Positions 47,642-62,030 of a DNA stretch of 64,000 nucleotides are shown one piece after another. Below the pieces are notes generated by a model, which made no database searches, had not been told where the DNA came from, and saw nothing but the letters and a program-made list of their open reading frames with translations. Source of the DNA: Fomitopsis serialis (taxonomy: Eukaryota; Basidiomycota; Agaricomycetes; Polyporales; Fomitopsidaceae). Position 1 is the stretch's first letter. The number at the start of each line of letters is the position of its first letter. The position numbers and the translations under genes are program-made. The stretch is taken from the NCBI RefSeq assembly GCF_022376445.1, contig NW_025954987.1:124001-188000 (forward strand). Reading direction: 5' to 3'.

Positions 47642-48775
47642 GGCTCTCCGCGATGTATAAATCCCTGCAGTGCAGAGTTACTGAGACGCTCCTGAGATAG
47701 AGGGGCCTTATGGTCGAGTGCCAATACCAAAGCTTGGTTTAAGTACTCCAGCATACACCTGAATGATGACATCAACAACGACTCGGATGTCTGCTGACTG
47801 TAGCTGACACGAACCATGATTCAAATCGTCTCCGTTTCTGGCAACAGCTATCCACGAAACTCATCCGTTGTCTCCAGAATTGAGCGAATCGGGAGTGCTC
47901 AAGTCTCAAACACCTCTTCGCAAAGTCCTCGTGCAGAGACCGCCCGTGAGTGAGCGTGCCTACTCACCAAACTTGCTGACGGTGAACGGCAACCTCGACA
48001 CCAGGTTCGATACAGACCGCGCACTCAGGCTTGTGCACTGGCCTGGACGCTGCCGTGACTGGCTTCGACACGCATTGGATCAAATGACCAGGTGAGAAGA
48101 CAACCTCGAGGCGTGGCAAGAAAATTGTTCTGCTCTGCTTGGACAATCGCTTGTCAAAGGTTCATGATACTTACACAACCTGGTCGATGTTGGTCAGGGT
48201 CCTAAGGACATAACAGTAGTGGGCGCACCTGTACCCGGGCCGTAGACGTACCGGCGTGCAGTCTATGCTGGTCCAGGGAAAACTCTACCAACGTAAGTAC
48301 TAGGGCAGCATATAGGACCATAAAGATATGATACTGGTTTTGACCTATAGTGCATGTCGCTCACAGCTGACTGAAAGCGCGAAGGAAGGATGCAGATGTG
48401 TTTTATGTCAAAACGCGATTGTTTGTAGTCACCGACTCAATGTCGAGTCGGACTGCCAGAGTTCTGAGAGTATGTAAGTAACTCGGCCAGGGAATGGCGA
48501 CACCGTAATGCTTGTATTTGCTCTCAGTGGCTGACGCTGCAAGTTGCAACGCCACCACTGGCACATCTTGAACGTTCGTTTGATAGCCAAGCTGACCTTG
48601 CGTCGTAGAAGAATGCCTACAAAGAGTATGCGCTCGTCTGGGCAACCGCAGCCGGACCATGTCTACAGCTCCCAGTCGCAACATCATTGACCGTCTCTTC
48701 CGTTTGCTTTCTCCTGCCCCGTAGAACCGATGCCTCGAACGGTGCCCCGGGGCAACGCAGGAACGTCGACATGGC
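47642..48775. other. Intergenic, no gene recognised
   Basis: Only short frames are seen. It contains the upstream region of questin-oxidase-like 2 and whatever remains of the 5' end of the broken third copy. Confidence 0.45.
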
Positions 48776-49845
48776 TTATTGTTACGAAGGCTTCGAAAGA
48801 AAATCATATGAATTCCACGCCCGCCATAACGAATGAGGGCTGCACTGTACACCAGTACGTCACATTGTCGACTGCAGGTTAGTAGCCACATCAACTCACG
48901 CAGGCCTCAGTCTTATGTTCCACCAGCTACTCGCAACATTTGCCATGCGTGGCTCAGCACCTCTTTACGCTGCCATGTACAAGAACCAGGAGCGTAAATG
49001 ACTCGCTGCCTTCCATTCGCCAGAGGAACCCACGGTAGAGAATCATCACAAGCAGCAAGTAGGCAATACATGTCGAGGCCACAACGAGTTGTATACTCAC
49101 ATTTCATCTAGGTAGTATGACGTATATCTGGAGCACTTCCGCAGCGCTGTCTTTGAGGATAGGTTTGCCGCTTCGTTGGAAGAATACGCCTCTTCATGCT
49201 CCTCGACACATGGTTAGCCCCGGCCGCCTTCTTGCATGACCCATTCACCTTATCAGTCATTTTGGCTGCGGCCTCCAGCCTGGAATCCTGAGGCTGGTAG
49301 CTGCTAGCAGAAGTCGGGCGCTCAGGACGAGGTCACGTAATGATCTCGCGGCTCACGACGCACATCGCACACATGGCCGTTCACCTCTAAGAACTGCCTA
49401 GCCTCCTGCTCATTGCCGACTTTGAGGTGCCTGAAGATGTCGCGGACGCGCCCGACCTGGCTCCCATGCGGACAAGCTTCTTCATGGCCCTCAGCGAGCG
49501 CAAGACTCAGAGCACTTCGATTTCCGACAAATATCTGACAGGCAGCACCAAGCCCGCCATTCATGCCTTCTCGATCCTAGCGCGTATCATGAATGATGAC
49601 CGCGCGAGGTCTGAAGCCACACGATGACCCTTTCGCGGCCGCGTACCTCCTCGAACACGTCAGTAAGGAGGGTGGCGGCGCCATCGTCGAATATGCCCTT
49701 AGCTTATTCCCAGACGACGCTGGTGCATACATGCCTGGCAGCAAGGTCGAAGAGCAGTGTTGAGTCGAGGTCCTCATGTATGGCGTCAGCGGCTACCAGA
49801 AGGACGACCAAACCGCAGTAGCACTCTCGTTCCGGGAGACATGAT
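48776..49845 (+). pseudogene. Questin-oxidase-like (DUF4243) copy 3, broken
   Basis: Family pieces appear in order on the plus strand. An exon-1 remnant near 48790-48845 (FHARHNE then a stop) corresponds to RHAFINDEGFH. An exon-2 remnant at 48914-49000 (FHQLLATFAMRGSAPLYAAM) matches SHQLLAVYALGGAAPLYNAI. An exon-3 remnant after 49112 (YDVYLEHFRSAVFEDR, then LEEYASS) matches YYDAYLHHFYGVLQEK. A late part at 49555-49800 (IHAFSILARIMNDDR, GLKPHDDPFAAAYLLEHV, then EVLMYGVSGYQ) matches VHAFEIIARILKDDR and VLLYGVTGW. Several stops and frame changes, including an in-frame TGA at about 49763, make it a pseudogene. It is inverted relative to copies 1 and 2. Confidence 0.65.
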
Positions 49846-49990
49846 TACAAGCGCTCGTAATGTCAGACAGTTATGATGATTGTTCTTCTTACGAGCGGGT
49901 ATCCTACATGAACGTACGTCGTCGTACTATATGAACACACGGCAAGCAAAGTCTCCAGGCTGGGTGTTCTTGCCTTCAACATTTATCTAT

Positions 49991-52076
<2,086 letters not shown>

Positions 52077-52784
52077 GGGAGAAGACTCGAAGGAGGTGTT
52101 CGCAACACTTTGGGCCGGATCCTGTCATGTACATATATTTATTGGGCGTACGTTCCGTCATCGTGCCGCCATGAAGTTATGTCAGTGCGTGACTCGAAAA
52201 GCCGCCCCTGTATGAGGTGCAATGGCAATCGCGTCATGCGGTAGAAAGATCGCGAGCTCGAGACTACTGCCGGTTCGGAAAACACAGAGTCACGAGTGGT
52301 TGGATATCAGAAGACATGGCAGTCGATGTCAGGCCTGAGAACGTAAGTATATGTTATCGTCGAGAGTGTTGGACTGTCTCCATGGAGAGAAGCTGGAGAG
52401 AAGTTCGAGAACCGGTTTTCGGCAACAGCCGATTACGAGCGCCCAGTTGCTTCAAGGCCTTGAGTTGGCCTTGAGCGCGAGCACCATACCTCATTGTATG
52501 AAACTTTCAATGAAACTACCATACCTGCGTCCTCTCAAGTGCTCAGTGGATGCTCGACTACCCCAGTCGTAGCGCATCACGATATATCAAACAGTTACGG
52601 GGGAGCAAAGAGTCTCGTCGATACAAACTCCTGCCATACTACCGTGACCGTAGTCCTGCGATGCCAGAATGCCAACTTGAACCCCGGTCCGATACTACGC
52701 CTTGGACGGTCCAATACACCAGAACAGCTATAGCCGTATACTTCTGGTCTATAAGCCCGAAGCCGAAGCTTGAATACCTAACAT
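52077..52784. other. Intergenic, no gene recognised
   Basis: Upstream side of MET17 and 3' side of the peptidase gene. Only short frames are present. Confidence 0.5.
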
Positions 52785-55148
52785 TCACTGGACTGAGCAA
52801 CCGCGACCGAAGGCTGTAGTGGCAGGTGCATCGTCACCTTTGATATCAAAGACATCCTCGTAGAAATGCAGCTCCTGCTCCAACGCCGCCTTGATGGTTT
52901 CTGCCTTCCTCCATCCGTGTCCCTCGCCTTCAAAGACGGTGTACTCAACGCGTCCGTGCCGCTTTTTGATCGCCTCTACGATGACTTCCGCTTGGTCAGG
53001 TGGTACCACAGCATCGATTGAGCCTTGCAAAACCTGGCAACGACACGAGCCGTTAGAAAATCACTCTGAGCGGGTCAAAGATGACCGCTCACCAGCAACG
53101 GCGTCTTGATCTTGTCCGCGTGGAAGATGGGCGAACGTTCCTCGTAAACCTCAGGCACCTCCTCCAGTGTGCCTCCTATGAGCTTCTCCAAGTAATGCGA
53201 CTCGAACTTATGCGTCTCCTTCGCGAGCGATCGCAAGTCCGCGATTCCGTATAGCGACGTCGCGGCAGCAAATGCATCTTGTTTGAGACAGATTATCGCC
53301 AGAGTCGTGAAGCCACCGGCGGACCCTCCACGAATGACGCTTCGTTTGGGGTCGATGAGGGAGTAGGGTGGACTAGAGAGCTGTTGCATCGCACGAGTGC
53401 AATCCTCCACGTCCACGATACCCCACTTGCCCTCTAGTCGCTTTCTAGTGGGACCTGGTCACGAACATACTGGGAAGTGGCGAGGACGAGTGAAGACTTA
53501 CATGTACTTCCGACCATACCCTGAACTTCCACCGTAGTTGACATCCACCCTGCCACAACCACGTTAGTTGCCTGCAACAGACGCAGTCTTCACGGCACGG
53601 ACGTACCACGCCCAGCCACGGCTCGTGAAGTACTGTCTGGTCCAGCTCAGGGACGCGGAATCCCGTCCGGTAGGGCCACCATGGGCATTCACCACACATG
53701 GTGGCCTCTCACTCTCCGGTGCCTCGTATGCGGGGTTCTTCGGTGGCAAGTACAGAACGTGCAGCTCGCCATCCTCCGTCGTCAGCGTCATAGACTGGGC
53801 GATAGAGATCAACGAATTCGGGAACTTCGGCGCAGTACTCGTAGACGCAACATTGACCTCGCGGAACTGAGGCTTCGCACCATCAGCTAAGACGCATACG
53901 ATGAGTACTTGCGGAGCCTCCGCGCTGTTCGCGAGAAACACGAAGGAATTGGGTCCAACGCGTTTTAAATCTTCGACATCCGTATAGGGGCACTCAATTT
54001 CCTCGATCTCACCCGTGAAGAGCTGGACGATGTACAGCGCGATGCGGTCATCCTTCAGTGTTGTGTAAATCGCACGCCCAGCATGCAGGTCTAGCGGCGC
54101 GCTGTATTCCCCACCCAGGCTGTGTAACGGCTGGTTGAAGTCCTCGTCTATGGGTGACGGAAGGACTGGTGTTGCTTTACCAGATGACACGGAGTATATC
54201 CAGGGGTTTTGGTATCCAGTCTCATCGGTGGTAAACAGGAGGATGTCTTTCGACGCCCAGGCAGGCGAAGATGCGCTGATGTCGATCTTCCTTCCCGCTA
54301 CGTAAGTGGTGTCGCTCAGCGCGAGGCCATCCTCGTTCACGTCGACCTTGGCGACATAGATCTCCGAGCCCTCCCATGGCATGTCAGGATGCGCCCACTG
54401 TTCCCAGGCGAGGTACCTGCCATCCGGCGAGAAGGATGGGAAGGCATAGAAATCGGCTCCCGAAACGACAGTGGCGACGCTGTGGGTCTTGCTGTTGATG
54501 ATGCAGAGCGTCGTGACGACATCCGACGGACGTGGCTTTGTGTGATCCTCTAGGATCGCGACAAGGATATGGTTGTACTCAGGATGCACATTGAGCTTGG
54601 CGTAACGGAAGTTCTTGTTATCTGTAGGAAACGCTCAGAGGTTGATCACTGCAGTCAAGGACTACGCACCAGGAGTGATGGGTTTGGGGTCGTGTCCCTC
54701 AGCGACCACGTACACCCTATTGTCTGTGTAGTTCGAAAAGTATACCGCGCCGCCGTACGCCATAGCTGGACCGCCGCCATACTATCAATGGTGTGAGGAT
54801 TCATATACTGGACATAATGTGCAGCCACGCACCTCTTGTACGCCTGTCCTTGCATTCCACTCCTTTCCAATCACGTCCCGACCCGTACTCGCCTCGACGA
54901 TGACATCGCGACCACCCTCAGCAGGCCTCCCTTGGATGTAGTATATGGCGGAGGTGACCGGGTCGACGAACAGTTCGGACTTTGACCCGCCCTGAATAGC
55001 GGAATGAAGTTTGAGTCACGGTTGGGCATGAGAGTTACATACTCACACCCTGCAAGATCGCGTCCGCTGTGATGGGCGACGCCCAAGTCCCGTAAGGCGC
55101 CGTCTTCTTGGCCACCGCGGCCGTAACATCCTGCTTCACTGCGGACAT
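52785..55148 (-). CDS. Prolyl-oligopeptidase family (S9) serine peptidase
   Basis: Dipeptidyl/acylaminoacyl-peptidase-like enzyme. Exons 55047-55148, 54833-54991, 54670-54781, 53607-54621, 53502-53549, 53093-53444 and 52785-53033 code 678 residues with consistent phases. The N-terminal part is a beta-propeller-like region (repeats such as FPSFSPDGRYLAWEQW). The C-terminal alpha/beta-hydrolase domain has NAHGGPTGR, VDVNYGGSSGYG, nucleophile Ser about 520 in GGSAGG, Asp about 603 in QGSIDAVVPP and His about 635 in GEGHGW. There is no signal peptide at MSAVKQDV, so it is probably cytosolic. An alternative in-frame upstream ATG exists near 55268. It is divergent from the PhyH gene. Confidence 0.9.
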
Positions 55149-55714
55149 TGCTGCACTTGTTGTCCTTGCTTCTTTCGCGGAGATGCCCCAACTATGAAAG
55201 CGGAGAGAATCGAAGTCAAGGAGTATGCAAATACTGGCGAACGTGCCCGAACAGTATGTACTAGTCATCCAGCAGTCATCCCACGTCAGTGATCGCTGCC
55301 ACCACTATTCGTTGTCTATTACATCCCTCTAAGTAGGCTCTACCCAACCTGGCCGACCACAATGGGATGCCTCACATTCGTACCGCGATAACCTCTGGGT
55401 GTACCTCTTCAGTGAGCAAGAACAGATCGGGTGGTCTTGCTATTGCGTGGGGAGATGTGCATCATATCGTCCTGGGTAAACTTGTCGAGTATGGAGTCTG
55501 CGCCGGTGTTCCACCCACACTGTGAGTACATGACCATACTGCAGCAAGGCCACGGCGGTCGCAAAGAATGTTTGGTACGCACGAGGCCGCACCTCGGCCT
55601 CAGGCTAGCACTGATCGAGGCGGCTGCAATAGATAATGGTCATGGTGTCTTGGACTGCGCGGAGCCGCGGGTCTCACAGACGCTTCCATCTCACAGCAGC
55701 TCGCAAAGCGTAAG
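55149..55714. other. Divergent intergenic region between the S9 peptidase and PhyH genes
   Basis: 566 bp between start codons that point apart; it presumably holds both promoters. No specific site is assigned. Confidence 0.5.
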
Positions 55715-56881
55715 ATGTCTATCAGCCCGTCGTACAAGCAACTGTACAACGAACAAGGATTCGTGGTCATCCCGAATCTTATCCCAGAGGCGTCGTTCAA
55801 GGAGCTGAAGGACGCCGCGGAGCGCGCTATCGCACGCACCCGTTCGGGCGAATGGAAGCTCAGGCGGACGGTGAGCATAGGACGTCTAGATATTGTCAAT
55901 CGCATGAGTTCTGAGAAACGTCCGCGCTATAGGTTGGCAGCCAGTTCCCACCATATGACCCAGACAGTCCGGATGCATGGGGTGTCCAGCACATCATGCA
56001 CCCTGACATGAACGAGCCGGCCTTCGCTAAGTGGTACACGTCCGACCCACTCGTCGAGGCCGCGGAAGGGCTCCTTGGTTGCACTGAGGGAGAGCTGCAG
56101 ATGGGTGAGCCCGCATAGATGTTCAGTCTTCAGTCTTCCCTAATGCACTCAATCACTTTGCGCAGAGCTGTTCAACATGCTGATCAACCCCGAATCACAC
56201 GCCTTTGCCTTGAGGTGGCACCGCGATGACGTGCGCGAGAAAGCGACAGAGGACGAGGAACGCCAGGCGCTGAGCATCTGGCACCACGGCGTACGTCCCA
56301 AATCTTGCTTTCGAGCCGATCGGACGCTGAGACGGTCTAACATGACCACAGGTTCAATGGAACACGTATGTTCCCAGCTCGTTCCCGTCCTTCCCTTGGC
56401 TAATAGTTGATTAGTGCGCTCTACGAAGATTCATGCCTCTACGTCGTCCCCGTTCTCATCAGATCCCCCGAACGCCGGAACAGCGCGCCCGTTCAATCAC
56501 TCAAGACCCTCCTGAGAACCCTCTGGACATGCCGGGCGCGCTCCAAGTCACACTGAAACGTATGCCACATTGCTCCCTCCTCGTGATTTGGCATGCTGAT
56601 GTTCCGCGTGTTCAGCCGGGGAGACTGTGTTCTACAACAACAATATCCTGCACTGCGCGACATACGACCCATACCAGAAGCGCGCAACTCTTCACGCGTG
56701 CATGGGCGATACCCGCGGGGGCGCCATCCGTGCGCGCAACATCCTGCAGCATGGCTTGTTCTGGATGAAGGAACCACCCTTCCGAGACACTCTTAACGAA
56801 CGAGGGAAAAAGATGCTCGAGCGACTCTTGAAGTTGCAAGAGAGTGTGAATGGGGATCTGGGTTACTCGCAGGTGAACTGA
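55715..56881 (+). CDS. Phytanoyl-CoA dioxygenase (PhyH) family protein, one frame break
   Basis: Fe(II)/2-oxoglutarate-dependent oxygenase family. Exons 55715-55870, 55933-56104, 56166-56290, 56352-56365 (14 bp), 56415-56559 and 56616-56881. The start is YKQLYNEQGFVVIPNLI, typical of PhyH proteins. Metal ligands are expected in RWHRDD (about His128 and Asp130), with the distal His in ILHCATYDPYQKRATLHACM. One C appears missing in the CCCC run at 56448-56451, between CLYVV and PRSHQIPRTPE; with it the exon phases would agree. Homopolymer context makes an assembly error plausible. The substrate is unknown. Confidence 0.75.
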
Positions 56882-57815
56882 CCCTCGCTCACATCGCTCG
56901 ACGCCTGCTGTGTCTTGTTAGATGCGGCGGTAGGCGAGGAATTGAACGCAAGATGGGGTGCGTTGACTCGACTTGCGATTGGCGATTCAGACGACATGCG
57001 GCGAATCATCTCTGTTGCAATGCATATAATATGTATTCTGGGCTTCTTCGCTTTCGGGAGTGCCGTCAGTGCCGGAAGCGATTCATGCGCGTCCATGCCA
57101 GCAACCGATTTAGCTTACCGTGAGTAGATTCAATGCGATATATCGATCGTATGGACGTCGTCGCTGACGAAAATGACTGTCATCATCGGCACACAGCGGT
57201 CGATACGGCTCCGGTGTTCATTCGTAGCATCCGGGTCGTCACTGCGAACGTCCAGGTAGACACCTACATGCATCCGCCCCAGAAATGCAACAACCACGGG
57301 GCCTGTTCTCGTCAGCGCTGTGGTGTACACGGGCTCTACCATTCTAGTCGAACAGTTCCTTCCCATTAGGAACTCACCGGTGCCACATAAACTCATTCCG
57401 ACGATCTAGAGGTTACCCCGGCGATCCTCGGGAAGGCTCCAGTGGGGACGTCAATGCGAATACACTGTCACTTAAGCTTTTGTTGAAGACCAATTGGCTT
57501 GTCCATGTAGCTATGGGCGCTTGGAGACGACCGCAAGCTCTGGTCGGGATCGTAGTCCTGCAAGAATGCTAGTGAGGGCTTGGAAAGTACTTACAAGACA
57601 TACGCAAGGAATTCATTATGATATAGAAGGTACGCAACTCTCCACACATCTACGCATCCACTTGTCATCTTCACGTCGACACAAGCTATCTGACCCAAGT
57701 ATATGCAGCCGAAGTTCATCTCAAGCGCGGTCATCCTCCTATCCGATTGTTTAATTGCATAAAGTCCCACTGGCTTCAACAAAAAATGATGTCTACGTCT
57801 ACAGCTACATCAGCA
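56882..57815. other. Intergenic between convergent genes
   Basis: 3' sides of the PhyH and MBOAT genes. Nothing else is recognised. Confidence 0.5.
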
Positions 57816-59124
57816 TCAATGCACCAATCCCAGGCTCTTCATGACAGTAGCCACAGATCCAACAAAAGCCGTCGTAACGCTCGGAACGGTAAGACTAATC
57901 AATAAACTCCAGTTGACGTATAGTGGTGCCGAAATACACAACCAAGTAATGGCCCAGGCGTATCCCGCGAAATGCGCGAGGTTCAAGGGAATCTTCACCC
58001 CGCTCCTTCTCACGATGCCGATAATGGCGTCCTCGAAGGTAATCGCCACGGCCTGCGACATGAAGAAAGGAAACGACGTGCCGAATAGGTACGGGCTGAC
58101 CATAAGGTCTCCACCACAATGCAGAAATCCGGAGACGGCGAAGCCGACGTACAACTGAGTGTAGGACGATGCACGGGTGCCCGGGCGCAGGCCCAGCGCA
58201 CGACAGCACGCTTTACCGCAAGACGCTGTGAGCTGCATTCGAGTCAGCCAAAAACCTCACGAATCATACAAAAGACACACCCGACGCAGAAGCTGATGGT
58301 ATGTTCGACTGTCACGATGTCAGCTGGCGCTGAATCGCGAAAGAAGACTCACTCACCCCCAGAATCGCCGTACTGTGTAAGCATCCGACCAGTGGCCATA
58401 GATATCCGGCCACTCTCGTGGTGTTGTGATGCCCAGTGCGACACTCGTCGCAGCGGCTAGCGAATTCTCCAATGCCAGCAACCCGACGAGGCTGCTGAAA
58501 CGCGCAATGATGGAGATGGGGCGCATAAGGTATGCTTGTGGTCCCCCTGCTGAGTCGTAGATCGACCGTAGAGGCGACTGATTGTAGGTCTGGGCTAAAT
58601 CGAGGAAAAGGTACCATCGGAGTGCAGACAGGAGTTTGTGTACGACGAAGGTCCATTTAGGACTGCTGGGCCGCGTGGGGAGATGCGCGACCTAACAGGC
58701 ATACAGGAGGCCGACAAAATGAGACACGTATAGGTCTGTGTATCGCAGTGCGTACCTCGTATGACCAGCCCACTCCTCGTGGATTGTTGATTATACACAG
58801 TAGCCACCACACTCGACGAACGAAAGGGAGCTTCGTGGCGGCAGTATAATCGTGCTCGTGACGATACTCATGCACTGGGTTGACTAGCCAGAGGAGAAGG
58901 TACGCCGTGAACACCTGGATCATGATAAGATTGCCTATTGAATAGTCTCGTGGGGCTTCCCCTGTTGTGCAGCAGTATGCGGCCGCAACTAAGGTGGCCA
59001 GCACAACAGAGCCCGCGATTCGACCAGGCCTACGTGGTGAGAGGGCGAGGAGACATGCCAAGCAGGTCTGTAGCAGCGCAAAGAAGGGAAAGATGGATAG
59101 ACGAGGGCGGCTCTCGACGTCCAT
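57816..59124 (-). CDS. Wax-synthase-like membrane-bound O-acyltransferase (MBOAT)
   Basis: Multi-spanning ER acyltransferase family, also found in fungal terpenoid and lipid acylation. Exons 58756-59124, 58357-58691, 58281-58308 (28 bp) and 57816-58232 code 382 residues with all phases matched. Hydrophobic helices alternate with landmarks RVWWLLCIINNPRGVGW, WYLFLDLAQTY, TPREWPDIYGHW, RRFWGRTYHQLLR (family usually reads TWHQ) and GFAVSGFLHCGGDLM, whose His is the likely catalytic residue. The small third exon carries the TYHQ motif and is easily missed. The acceptor substrate cannot be told from sequence. Confidence 0.82.
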
Positions 59125-60598
59125 GGCGGTGCAAGTCGTAGTCGGGCGAGAGCCAGTGTACTCGTTGTACAGAACTCTTGAACGAGTTCCCCGCCGATGT
59201 ATTGGTGGGCTATCGGCCCAAGGAGGATGACGAGCGGAGGTAAGTCTGTCTGTATGGAAGATCTTAATATCGGGATTCAGACTCCTGCGGAGTAAGGGCG
59301 ACCACGAGTCAGCCTAGAGGGCCTCGGCGGCGGCAAAGCCATGATGAGACGGCGAGACGTCGAATCATACCAGCGTCCATCACCAGGGAGGCGGGGAATG
59401 GACTGTGGGAGTAAGTGGGTAGGCAGTACGTACAGCAGGCTGAGATCGCCGCACATCCGGGTCTCACGGATGCAGAACGCTCCACATGTTCTGAAAGAAG
59501 AAGCAGATAAGAGAGGTGAGTTGTGGTCGGCCACTCCAGGACAGTCAAAGAATTGTCGCAATGGGTCTCAAGAAGGGTTTGCGCGCATGTCTACGGCGCG
59601 CGCATCTTACGTTACATCCTTTTTCGACCAATGTCAGGGTTGTAATGTCATGGATCTCAATGATGAGACTTGGGGACTGATGCAGATGAGGGATCTTTCA
59701 ACTTAGTACACTCGGCTACACTTGCATGGAAGAGACCTGCCTCATGTGCCTGCTCCATTGAGGGACCGCCGTTCGACTGCTGCCGCGACCTCTTTGTGGT
59801 CCATTCTTCGTTCTGTATCTGCCATAGGTCGATTGTGCGCCGGGAGCACTCGGCGTGCAGGCTTCTCTGACTCGCTTGAAGATATCTAGTGGTACATTCA
59901 TGTTACGCGAGTCACAGTACGGTTATATACATACCGTAAAGCTTCGCCACGTCGCGACTCAAGGAGGCGACTCGGACTCACGTCTAGATCTACCTCCTCC
60001 CTTCTTCTCACCAGGACACTCGATACTCACCAATTTGGCTCGAAAGCTTCGTTCTTGCACTCTATGCATCGAAATGTCATATCAGCGTAATGAAGGTTTC
60101 AGGCTGAAACCCACTGTCAGCTCCTGAACGCCCCGAATGCGCGCTGAGAAAGTGGACGCCCACGGTCGGCGAACAGTCATGCCGCGGCTCGGCTGTATTT
60201 TCAGAGGCATCCGAGGTGCATGTATACACGTGTCGAGCCTACTAAGTACCTCAGGCTGAGTCGTAGTACACACACCTCAGGCGTCGCCGGATTGTTAAAT
60301 GAGATGAACATGGGTCAAAATTAGGCTCGGAAGGTCGTTGTTGGCAGTAGTCAGCTACTAGGATATTTCTGTTCAATCAGTGTTGATGCAGATGTTTGTG
60401 ACTTGCTGCGACGCACCTAACTTATTGTATTGATTGACAGATGTCGCAGTGGCAAGTTGAACCCACTGGTGAGTCCGTTGATGGAACGATGCATATGAGG
60501 TCTCAGCATTGTACATGTTGCCAAAGCACATATCGCAGAAGGTATGCCAGGTTCGCACGACGTAGTCGCCGCCAGACCTCCAGACCTCCCCTTCGATT
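59125..60598. other. Intergenic, no gene recognised
   Basis: Short frames only; includes the MBOAT promoter side. Confidence 0.45.
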
Positions 60599-60681
60599 GG
60601 TCTCGTACCCATCCGTGTGGATGCACCCCACCACCTGTCGGAGCGGTGGTGGGGTGCGTCCACACGGATGGGTACGAGACC
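60599..60681. repeat. Long inverted repeat, 37-bp arms
   Basis: The left arm 60599-60635 and right arm 60645-60681 are reverse complements with one mismatch, separated by a 9-nt loop (TGTCGGAGC). The sequence CCTTCGAT occurs next to both arms as a direct repeat (left near 60590, right near 60684), which resembles flanking duplication of a small foldback element. Confidence 0.85.
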
Positions 60682-60753
60682 ACCCTTCGATCTACATAAG
60701 CCCAGTTTCACTGCGGACAAACCGCGTTGTGCGAAGCGCTCACATGGTACTTA

Positions 60754-60972
60754 CATTGTAAGGGCGTGTATATTTTTACGGCTCTAAGTCGGAGCTCCTA
60801 ACATAGGGAATGGGATCCCTTTGTTCGGCCTAACATTTTGAATGTTCCTAGAATCGGGAATGTAAGTGTTATGTTCTTCCTATGTTCCGAAATCGTGCCA
60901 TGTTCTAGGAATGTACTTCCCATGTTAGGGAAGTTCACTTGATGGCTTACTAATATACACGCCCTTGCAATG
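60754..60972. mobile_element. PIF/Harbinger-like MITE
   Basis: 219 bp with terminal inverted repeats: left CATTGTAAGGGCGTGTATAT, right the reverse complement with one substitution. It is flanked by TTA on both sides (60751-60753 and 60973-60975), the 3-bp TWA target duplication typical of PIF/Harbinger and Tourist elements. It has no coding capacity. The interior contains further short inverted motifs (TTCCTAG/CTAGGAA). Confidence 0.7.
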
Positions 60973-61339
60973 TTAGGCCTATGTAAGCGCCTCGCACAAT
61001 CCGTAGTCTCCCCTAGGCAGACCCTAAAGAAAACCTCTTTGAGTGGGGGAGAGGACGGTCTTCTAAGGGTCTGCTTCAAAACGCGCCCCCAACACCGGGA
61101 CAGCCCCTTTGCTACCCATTCTGTGATGGCCGAGCAATGCCGTGGCCACGGCGACTCGGCGGGTGGCAGCGGCAGATCGGCAGGTGGCAGAACTGAGATC
61201 TATCACGATATAATCTAATACATAAACTAATGATTTGTACTCGTCCGGCGTACACCTGCTTCGAGATCATCACTCTCGTAGCCCGTATTTTCGTTCGCTC
61301 ATACACGCTTTTGGGTCTACGTGCAAGTAGGCGGGTCCA

Positions 61340-62030
61340 CAGGGCAGTGGGTGTGTGAACGTGTGGACAATCGCATGGGCGATCGTGCAGGTGAGTGGGT
61401 GGCCGGCTGGCCGAGTAGATGAGAGCGCAGGCGAGAGGGCGCGTGCAAGAAGAACCGTGGATGAGAGGCTGTGCAGGTGTGGGTATAACAGTCACATGGA
61501 TGCTTTTGAAGTTGTGGTTCTTACTCCGGGACATTGCGTGAGACAGCGAGATGGCGAGACAGCAAGTCAGCGGGCGAGTGAGACAGTCGGCGAGCAAGAC
61601 AGTCGGTGAGCGAGACAGTCGGCAGACAGCAGGCGCACGAGATAGCGAGCGAGCGAGACAGTGAGCGAGAGGGATAGAGGGATGACAGGTGGTGGGCAGG
61701 CGAGACAGTCAGCAAGCGGAACAGGTGAGCAGTACACAGACAAGTGTGAGGCGGGCGAGGGTACAGCGAAATGGCGGGCGAGCGAGGTAAGGAGCAAGCT
61801 GACAGTGAGCGCTGGCGAGCGAGCAGGAGGGTGAGTTTGCAGGCAGGCGTGTTGGCATGATGGGCGGATAGACAAGAGCAGGTAGGCGAGCGAGTCATCA
61901 AGAAGACGGAGGCGGGCGGACGAGAGCGGGCAAGCGGGTGGGTAGTGGGCGGGCAAGCGTGTGAGACGGGCGACGAGAGCAATCATGAGGGCGAGGGCTG
62001 CCTGGCAGGTAGAAACGGGCGAGCAGGTGA
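61340..62030. repeat. Degenerate GAGCGAGACAG minisatellite
   Basis: Purine-rich plus strand built from imperfect units such as GCGAGACAGTCG, densest at 61545-61680 and fading to the right into (G/A)GCGGGCGAG-type sequence. It touches the 3' end of the MFS remnant. Long open frames here are low-complexity artefacts. Confidence 0.75.

Noticed and set aside
57133..57160. AT-rich palindromic GATATATCGATCG-like motif
   Set aside because: Imperfect, short and isolated; expected by chance.
61340..62030. Minisatellite considered as a CRISPR array or a coding repeat
   Set aside because: Units are imperfect, adjacent without unique spacers, and the genome is eukaryotic; the open frames are low complexity.
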